From Aurantiochytrium sp. KH105 (lineage: Eukaryota > Sar > Bigyra > Thraustochytrida > Thraustochytriidae): a stretch of DNA of 64,000 nucleotides. The translations under genes were made by a program, and so were the position numbers. Each line of letters opens with the position of its first letter. The stretch's first letter is position 1. The notes beneath the pieces were generated by a model that was not told the origin of the DNA, did not search any database, and saw nothing but the letters and a program-made list of their open reading frames with translations. This document shows, one piece after another, positions 53,408 to 60,410 of this stretch. Where the stretch lies: NCBI GenBank assembly GCA_003116975.1, contig BGKB01000063.1, positions 186,001 to 250,000 of the forward strand. Direction: 5' to 3'.

Positions 53408-55120
53408 ATGGGGCAAGTCTTCGCGGCGCTGACGCGCGAGCGCAGGCTGCCGCTGCTGGCGCTCGCGATCGCGATGCTGCGCGTGCAAAAGACGGGAAAA
53501 CATGAGAGCCTGCTGGAAAAGTTTGGCGAGATCTTTGCCAACGGGTCGTACAGCGTCCGCGTACTCGGCGATGTCGTCGGCGTCTACGCCATCGTGAGCT
53601 TCGTGCGGCAGCTCATTGTGCTGCAGCGCACCATGCGAAGCATGACCTTGAAGCAAGCCAAGGATGCCATCGGAAACGACGTCGCAGACATGCTCAAGAG
53701 CGTTCCCGTGGTCAAGGACAAGATCAAGAGCGAATTCGAAAAGGTGGAAAAGGATCTCGAATTGTCTCTCAAGGACCCGGCCCGAGAGCGCATCATTACT
53801 CTCCCTGAGCAAGGCATTCCCAAGGAAGAAATTCTTGGCAAGATGCGTAAGCTTTACGGAAAGGAAAAGAGCAAGTGGCACGACGGCTGGGTGAGCGGGG
53901 CCGTGTACCATGGTGGTGACGAGCACATTGAAATGCAGAGCGAGGTCTTTGGCCTCTTTAACATTACCAACCCCCTCCATCCGGACATTTGGCCTAGTGT
54001 TATGCAGTTTGAGGCAGAGATCGTTTCCATGACCGCCAACCTCCTCAACGGCGGCACAGACACCGTCACTGGAACGATGACGTCGGGCGGCACCGAGTCC
54101 ATCATCATGGCCGCCAAGACGCACCGTGAATGGGCGCGCAAGGAACGCGGAATTACGAGGCCCGAGATTGTCGCCTGCGACACGGCGCATGCTGCCATCG
54201 ATAAAGCATGCGAGATGCTCGGCATCAAGCTCGTTCACGTCCCGATGGATGAAACGACTTGTGCAGCTGACCCCAAGGTGCTCGAGTCGTACGTGACTCC
54301 CGACACCATCATGATCTACTCGTCGGCTCCTCAGTACCCCCATGGCGTCATTGACCCCATTGCCAAACTCTCCGAGATTGCTGTCCGGAATGGCTGCGGT
54401 CTGCACGTCGACTGCTGCCTCGGTGGCTTCGTCCTTCCTTTTGCCAAAAAGCTCGGCTATGATATTCCCGATTTTGATTTTGGCCTCCCCGGCGTCACCT
54501 CGATGAGCTGCGATACGCACAAATACGGCTATGCGGCCAAGGGAACGAGTGTCGTGCTCTACCGCAGCGCGCATCTGCGCAACTATCAATACTTTAGCTA
54601 TCCTTCCTGGCTCGGTGGCGTGTACGTCACACCCAGTACGGCAGGCAGCCGCCCCGGCGCGCTCTCTGCGTGCACGTGGGCGTCCATGGTAGCCATGGGT
54701 GAAAAGGGTTTTCTTGAAGCGACGCAGAAAATTATGGACGCTGCCGCCAAGATCCGCAAGGCTGTCGAGGAGACCCCCGGCGTCCACGTTGTTGGCAAGG
54801 CGCAAGCCATGATCGTGGCCTTTGCATCCAAAGACTTTTCAGTTTACATGCTCGTCGATAAGCTCGAGCACCGCGGCTGGTCGCTCAACTCGCTTCAGCG
54901 CCCCGCGGCCGCGCACATTTGCGTCACCTTGCCCGTGGTTGCCAACGCCGACCAGTTCATCAAGGACCTTCGCGAGAGTGCCGCCGAGTGTCTTCGTGAT
55001 CCGAACCCGCCCAACAAGGACGAGGGTCAGGGCCGACTCTACGGCGCCGCATCTGCGCTCCCGTCGGGCCCCATCAAAGACGTTCTCAACACATACACGA
55101 ACGTCGTCCTCAAGGTCTAG
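53408..55120 (+). CDS. Sphingosine-1-phosphate lyase
   Basis: A 570-residue PLP-dependent enzyme that cleaves sphingosine-1-phosphate to a long-chain aldehyde and phosphoethanolamine, the final step of sphingolipid breakdown, on the ER membrane. One membrane segment at about 52-73 (VLGDVVGVYAIVSFVRQLIVL) precedes the cytosolic catalytic domain. Key motifs are SGGTES at 226-231 (phosphate contact), HVDCCLGGF at 333-341 (Asp335 contacts the pyridine nitrogen) and DTHKYGYAAKG at 369-379 (Lys372 forms the Schiff base). Length and order match SGPL1/Dpl1. An AATAAA signal lies 48 bases after the stop. A Spinster-like carrier lies 50 kb away at 1856, but the two are not a cluster. Confidence 0.96.
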   Translation: MGQVFAALTRERRLPLLALAIAMLRVQKTGKHESLLEKFGEIFANGSYSVRVLGDVVGVYAIVSFVRQLIVLQRTMRSMTLKQAKDAIGNDVADMLKSVPVVKDKIKSEFEKVEKDLELSLKDPARERIITLPEQGIPKEEILGKMRKLYGKEKSKWHDGWVSGAVYHGGDEHIEMQSEVFGLFNITNPLHPDIWPSVMQFEAEIVSMTANLLNGGTDTVTGTMTSGGTESIIMAAKTHREWARKERGITRPEIVACDTAHAAIDKACEMLGIKLVHVPMDETTCAADPKVLESYVTPDTIMIYSSAPQYPHGVIDPIAKLSEIAVRNGCGLHVDCCLGGFVLPFAKKLGYDIPDFDFGLPGVTSMSCDTHKYGYAAKGTSVVLYRSAHLRNYQYFSYPSWLGGVYVTPSTAGSRPGALSACTWASMVAMGEKGFLEATQKIMDAAAKIRKAVEETPGVHVVGKAQAMIVAFASKDFSVYMLVDKLEHRGWSLNSLQRPAAAHICVTLPVVANADQFIKDLRESAAECLRDPNPPNKDEGQGRLYGAASALPSGPIKDVLNTYTNVVLKV

Positions 55121-55167
55121 ATCGATTCACTTCCCTCTTTTCTTCACTGCGTCCACGTGCAGTTCTA

Positions 55168-55173
55168 AATAAA
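55168..55173 (+). terminator. Probable polyadenylation signal of S1P lyase
   Basis: AATAAA lies 48 bases downstream of the lyase stop codon, at the expected distance for a eukaryotic polyadenylation signal. This hexamer is seen in the sequence; its use is inferred. Confidence 0.5.
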
Positions 55174-55356
55174 TGTAGTATGTTACAAAGTACCCAACGT
55201 CTGGAGTGCGTGAGTATAGGTCGATCGAACGATGCAGATAAAGACTCTTGTGCAAGACTGTCGTTCATTAACAAGATATGGAAGACCAAGAGGGAAATGC
55301 ATTCAAACGATTGACTTTATTGACTTTGTTGAGCCCTTCCATGTATGGGCTGGCTT

Positions 55357-56703
55357 TCAGGAGAAATACTTGTCGCTACTTGATCTCGGGCCAGTTTTGC
55401 GCCGCTTTTTGGCTGAGCCGGAGTGTTGCGGAGCGCCTTCATTCTCCTCGTGTCTGGCTTCGCGCCGGCTCTTGTGGTAATTGTTGAGGACAGAATGCAT
55501 AGTGCTGAGAACGGCGGGGCCAGATTCAGCCAATGTACGTGAGACGATACTTCGATCTCCGGATCGAATACGTGCATACGGTTTTCCTTTGATGCTTGTT
55601 CTTCCGACGCATATCTTTTTCGTATACTTGTTTTGCTGCACCATGGTATAAAATTTTGAATGAAGTTTCAGGAGCTTCGTGCTACAGACTTGAGCGACAA
55701 TGCTGGAGACGTCGCTATCCGTTTCTCTCATCTTACCACGAGGTCTCGTCTTCTCGAAAATCACGTTATCGCGAGACAAGAAATACGGTCCTCCGATGCG
55801 AGTTCCATTCTCGTCATAAACATTGATGTTATCGAAACGCGCTGCGGAGAGAAGCTCTGGGGTCAAAGGTGACTTGCCCGGTTCGAGGTCGAGTTTCAAC
55901 ATTTCCTCAGCTTCGTCGAAAGTGACGCGGGCGATTTCTGTCTTCGAGAATCGGGCAACAGCGATCACCTGACAACCCTTTTGTTCAGAGGATGTAATGT
56001 AGGTGACAAGTTTTCCGTATGAGGACTCTCTTTCTGAAACCTCCTCGGGCGTCTCCTCGGGCGTCTCGGGTTCTGCGCTGTCATCATCACTCCGATGACC
56101 CTCGGGGGTGACAACAACAACTTCAGGCGGAGTAGGTGTCGCAGGCGTTTGGCCGTCCTGCTCGCAAAGCATCGGTAGAAGATATGAAGGCAGGACCACG
56201 CTTGCATAAAGAGTGCGATGAAAAATGGCTCGAAATTCCGACACCTTTTTCTTCATGTTAGCATCCTCGGTTGCTCCATCGTTTGTCCAAGGGCTATCGT
56301 CCGAGACATTTTCATTCTGAGACGACTGAGTTTGTCTCTCTAAAATTTCTAAGTTCTCGTTCACCACTTGAAATGAGTTCCATGCCTTGTCCGAGAGCTT
56401 CTTATGATGCTTGTCTAGGCGAGGCTGTTTGTCGGGATGTATGATCAGAAGAAGCTGTTTTGCTATACGTGACCCTTCAGGATCATCAAGGGTTCTCATC
56501 CACTGCGTAAATTTCATAAGCTTGGCGGGACCTTCCCTCTTATGCATCTCAATCACTCTTTTGAAGATCTTGGGAAGCAGAATGCTGATCGAGAGGAGAC
56601 CTTCAAAGAACGAAAGAAAAGCATCGTCGTCTCCTCGTTCCACATTCTCTTCTTCGTCATCGCTGAGAGCCCGGGGAACATGCGTTGCGCTATCTGCCTT
56701 CAT
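55357..56703 (-). CDS. Orphan protein with J-like HPDK motif and nuclear signal
   Basis: A 448-residue protein that I do not recognise. Residues 78-122 contain IAKQLLLIIHPDK, with HPDK at 89-92 and then basic DKHHKKLSDKAWNSFQVVNENLEIL. This fits helices II and III of a DnaJ J-domain with its Hsp70-activating HPD tripeptide. The usual helix I (Y-x-x-L-G) is missing or diverged. The middle is Pro/Glu/Thr-rich (PETPEETPEEVSE). The C-terminal part contains LARFSKTEIARV-like and IARVTFDEA segments, and the end has a bipartite nuclear-type signal (SAKKRRKTG). Composition is visibly lower in GC than in neighbouring genes (roughly 40-52 percent in the lines I counted). Its ATG at 56703 faces the repeat array, and the gene is divergent to the orphan at 59304. 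Confidence 0.72.
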   Translation of the reverse strand: MKADSATHVPRALSDDEEENVERGDDDAFLSFFEGLLSISILLPKIFKRVIEMHKREGPAKLMKFTQWMRTLDDPEGSRIAKQLLLIIHPDKQPRLDKHHKKLSDKAWNSFQVVNENLEILERQTQSSQNENVSDDSPWTNDGATEDANMKKKVSEFRAIFHRTLYASVVLPSYLLPMLCEQDGQTPATPTPPEVVVVTPEGHRSDDDSAEPETPEETPEEVSERESSYGKLVTYITSSEQKGCQVIAVARFSKTEIARVTFDEAEEMLKLDLEPGKSPLTPELLSAARFDNINVYDENGTRIGGPYFLSRDNVIFEKTRPRGKMRETDSDVSSIVAQVCSTKLLKLHSKFYTMVQQNKYTKKICVGRTSIKGKPYARIRSGDRSIVSRTLAESGPAVLSTMHSVLNNYHKSRREARHEENEGAPQHSGSAKKRRKTGPRSSSDKYFS

Positions 56704-56847
56704 ATTGGTGAGGATGTTCTCGAGCTTGCTTCAACCAAGGATTATGGATTTGTCGAGCATGAGCTAAAATTTAGGCATCGCTACAGAATACAATGCAGCT
56801 CATTTGGCTCCTATGTTGCTCGGAAGTATTCTACGCGTGGAGTCGAG

Positions 56848-59076
56848 TCACCAGCATCCTTGGGAGAGGAGAGCAGCGGGAGCTCGTGCGCGAGGGCGTC
56901 ACAAGGTGCCGGTTCCGGAGCGTGAAGGTTGCGTGATTCTCCGTGTCGCTATCTGAGTCGAATATATCGGCAGTGCGCTTTGGCGAGGACGACCGCTCGA
57001 CCCGGAAGATCCTCCCCAGCGGAAGGAGCGGAGAGTAAAGGCAGATCGGCGCATCATCCCGGACGCGAACGCCCCTCAAAGATTCCGTAGCCAGTCCAGT
57101 CCGGCAATCAAGACAAGTGAGTAGCAAGACGGTAGGCGTAGCCTACTTGCGTCCGCGATAGTGCTCGACAGCACTATTCTCGAAGCTTGATGTCGCGCGC
57201 GATGCTCCTCTTATGAAGTCGGCGCAGCAGCTTCCTACCAAGAGGTGAACCGCGAGAGAGCTTGTGCGGGAGGACGTCTCAAGAGACCGGCCCTGGTCCG
57301 CGATAGTGCTCGACACTCTTCTCGAAGCTTGATGTCGCGCGCGATGCTCCTTTTATGAAGTCGGCGCAGCAGCCTCCTTCCAAGAGGTGAGCCGCGAGAG
57401 AGCTCGTGCGGGAGGACGTCTCAAGAGACCGGCCCTGAGGCGCGGAGGTTGCGTGATTCTCCAGGTCGCTATCTGAGCCAAATACATCGGGAGTGAGCTT
57501 CGGCGAGGACGGCCGCTCGACCCGGAGAGATCCTCAGCAGCGGAAGGAGCGGAGGGCAAAGTCAGATCGGCAGCATCATCCTGGACGTGAATTCTTCTCA
57601 GAGACCCTGTCGCCAGCCCAGTCCGGCATTCACGACATATGGCTAGCAAAACGCTAAGCTTAGCCTACTTGTGTGATGCTCGACAGCACTATTCTCGAAG
57701 CTTAATGTCGCGCGTGATGCTCCTCTGACGGAGTCAGTGCAGCAGCTTCCTTCCAAGAGGTGAGCCGCGAGAGAGCTTAGGCGGGAGGACGTCTCAAGAG
57801 ACCGGCCCTGGGGCGTGAAGGTTGTGTAATTCTCCGGGTCGCTATTTGAGCCGAATATATCGGGAGTGAGCTTCGGCGAGAACGGCCGCTCGACCCGGAA
57901 AGATCCTCCGCAGCGAAAGGAGTGGAGGGCAAAGTCAGATCGGCCGCATTATCCTGGACGTAAACCCTCCTCACAGATCCTGTCGCCGGCCCAGTCCAGC
58001 AATCACGACATATGGCTAGCAAAACGGTAGGCTTAGCCTACTTGCGTCCGCGATAGTGCTCGACACTCTTCTCGAAGCTTGATGTCGCGCGCGATGCTCC
58101 TTTTATGAAGTCGGCGCAGCAGCCTCCTTCCAAGAGGTGAGCCGCGAGAGAGCTCGTGCGGGAGGACGTCTCAAGAGACCGGCCCTGAGGCGCGAAGGTT
58201 GCGTGATTCTCCGGGTCGCTATCTGAGCCGAATATATCGGGAGTGAGCTTCGGCGAGGACGGCCGCTCGACCCGGAGAGATCCTTCCCAGCGGAAGGTGC
58301 GGAGGGTAAAGGCAGATCGGCCGCATCATTCCGGACGCGAACGCCCCTCAAACATCCCGTAGCCAGTCCAGTCTAGCAATCAAGACAAGTGAGTTGCAAG
58401 ACGGTAGGCTTAGCCAACTTGCGTCCGCGGTAGTCTCGAAGCTCGTTGTCGCGCATGGTGCTCCTTTTATGAAGTCGGCGCAGCAGCTTCCTACCAAGAG
58501 GTGAACCGCGAGAGAGCTTGTGCGGGAGGACGTCTCAAGAGACCGGCCCTGGGGCGTGAAGGTTGCGTGATTCTCCGGGTCGCTATCTGAGTCGAATATA
58601 TCGACAGTGAGCTTCTGCGAGGACGACCGCTCGACCCAGAAAGATCCTCCCCAGCGGAAGGTGCGGAGGGTAAAGGCAGATCGGCCGCATCATTCCGGAC
58701 GCGAACGCCCCTCAAACATCCCGTAGCCAGTCCAGTCCGGCAATCAAGACAAGTGAGTTGCAAGGCTTAGCCTACTTGCGTCCGCGATAGTGCTCGACAC
58801 TCTTCTCGAAGCTTGATGTCGCGCGCGATGCTCCTCTTATGAAGTCGGCGCAGCAGCTTCCTACCAAGAGGTGAACCGCGAGAGAGCTTGTGCGGGAGGA
58901 CGTCTCAAGAGACCGACACTGGGGCGCGAAGATTGCGTGATTCTCCGGACCGCTTTCTGAGTCTAAAATATCAGTAAGTTTCTGCGAGGACGAACGCTCG
59001 ATCCGAAAATATGATCTGCAGTGGAGGGAGTGGAGGGCAGAGGCAGATCGGCCGCATCATCCTGCACGTTATTGTT
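56848..59076. repeat. Tandem array of about 370-bp repeat units
   Basis: Six units of about 370 bases, marked by the anchor GCGTGATTCT at 56931, 57451, 57824 (diverged), 58201, 58565 and 58935, giving spacings of 520, 373, 377, 364 and 370. The extra 150 bases in the first interval are an internal partial duplication of about 145 bases (GTCCGCGATAGTGCTCGACA at 57151 again at about 57296). The first and last units are degenerate, which is typical of array edges. Each unit includes a GAATATATCGG element, a CTCGAAGCTTGATGTCGCGCG block and CTTCCAAGAGGTGAGCCGCG. The minus strand of each unit has an open frame of 80-98 codons with a shared sequence, but inter-unit spacings are not multiples of three. 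The array fills the gap between two divergent orphan genes. Confidence 0.9.
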
Positions 59077-59303
59077 GCCTTTGAATCACATAGACTTCCC
59101 CGCGCGTTTTCAGTTACATATCTTATTTCAACACATTCAAGGTTTATCGATCCGCGTCCTTTCCCCTCTGTCCGTGGAGGGTATTTATTGATCGGGGCAG
59201 CAGCAAAACCATAACTGGTCGACAAAGTTTGACCTTTTGAAGGCATTTGACTTTGCTTATCTAGACACCCATTATCTTGGTTCAAGCTCAGTCAGGCTTC
59301 ACC

Positions 59304-60287
59304 ATGCCTTCTGACGAAGACCACTCCGTAGCACCTCAAGTTCTTATCCAAGCTGGACTTGATAAAAGCACCAAGCTCGTGGTGAAAGAAGTGCGAAAAA
59401 TTGGACAAGAAGCGACGGCGACGTTGGAAAAAGTGGGAACGGATCTTAATACGTTTCAACGCAAGGCGGATGTTCTCGTTCAGAAGGTCATGGGAAAAGC
59501 ACCTGATGATCCAGAGCTAAGTAAGCGAAAGGATGCTACTGACGACGACGATAATTTCTACTCGTTGTACAGGCGAATTGAACGCAAGTTCAGTGCAGAA
59601 CTTGTGGCGTTTTATCGTGACAGTGCTACGAAGCTCCTTAACAATGAAACCTGCCCACCATTGCTCACCTCGGATGCCCCGTATCGCATCCATGTCTGTG
59701 GGGGGGTCGTTTGCCCATTCTCGATCGGCTTTCTCATCATGCTTGGCTCGATCCCGGAGACCGAGCTCACCTTTCCGCGGCTTGAGAAGGTGTACACAAT
59801 TGCTCTCAGTGCAGCTGCCGAATACAGGGCGAAGAAATCTGTTCTTACACGCGAAAATACAAATCTTAGTCAGATGAGGCAAAGGCGCAATGGTGAATGG
59901 ACTTATACGTGGTTCACCAATAAAATTAGGAAGGAGGGACTTTCCGAGAATGTGAGGAAACTATGTCGAGTCTGCCGAGACTTTGTGCTCGCCTTTATCT
60001 CCAAACAACAACAAGACCAGCACACAAAGAACAGCACCAAAGCCGCAAAGGAAATGGCTGAAGTGCTAAAGAAGCTCGTGCCGCAAGTAAAGAAGGATCT
60101 TCACGCAGTAGTGGGCCAGGTTAGTGAGATGGAACACCTTGGTTGTGTTCACATGATGACAAGCCACATTTCGTCCAAATCAGGCAGAAAAAGGGCCGTG
60201 AAGTTCTTGACGGAAATGATGGACGAAGATGAGCATTTGGAGCATAACAGCAAGAAACCGCGTTCGCCCACTACGAATCCGCCTTAA
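59304..60287 (+). CDS. Orphan protein, coiled coil and cysteine-rich hydrophobic segment
   Basis: A 327-residue protein with no family I recognise. The ATG at 59304 sits in CACCATGCC, the best start context. Residues 20-70 look helical. An acidic stretch (DDDDN) follows near 80. A hydrophobic, cysteine-containing segment (VCGGVVCPFSIGFLIMLGSIP) at 131-151 could be a membrane or buried helix. More cysteines (LCRVCRDFVLAF) precede a Lys/Gln-rich coiled-coil region. The C-terminus is basic and acidic, ending in KKPRSPTTNPP. Base composition is lower in GC (near 47 percent in the line I counted) than the adjacent channel gene. It shares the array and divergent orientation with the J-like orphan, and lies only 123 bases from the two-pore channel. 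Confidence 0.7.
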   Translation: MPSDEDHSVAPQVLIQAGLDKSTKLVVKEVRKIGQEATATLEKVGTDLNTFQRKADVLVQKVMGKAPDDPELSKRKDATDDDDNFYSLYRRIERKFSAELVAFYRDSATKLLNNETCPPLLTSDAPYRIHVCGGVVCPFSIGFLIMLGSIPETELTFPRLEKVYTIALSAAAEYRAKKSVLTRENTNLSQMRQRRNGEWTYTWFTNKIRKEGLSENVRKLCRVCRDFVLAFISKQQQDQHTKNSTKAAKEMAEVLKKLVPQVKKDLHAVVGQVSEMEHLGCVHMMTSHISSKSGRKRAVKFLTEMMDEDEHLEHNSKKPRSPTTNPP

Positions 60288-60355
60288 AAATGAATCACAA
60301 GCTGTGCAACGACCGCAAGAAAAGAAAGACAAACTTTTCACACAAATTCGAGACA

Positions 60356-60361
60356 AATAAA
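60356..60361 (+). terminator. Probable polyadenylation signal of the 59304 orphan gene
   Basis: AATAAA lies 69 bases after the stop codon and 50 bases before the next gene's start, so 3'-end formation of this gene and the promoter of the channel share 123 bases. The signal is inferred from sequence and distance only. Confidence 0.45.
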
Positions 60362-60410
60362 GAATTTTTATCAGAGCAGCAGAATCGTTTCATCGTTTAC
60401 GGAGGGAGAG

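Noticed and set aside
53192-54805. 537-codon minus-strand frame opposite S1P lyase
   Set aside because: It is a shadow of a strongly conserved gene and has no recognisable domain.
56848-59076. CRISPR-like array
   Set aside because: Units are about 370 bases and directly adjacent, without short repeats and unique spacers, and the genome is eukaryotic. It is a tandem satellite-type array.
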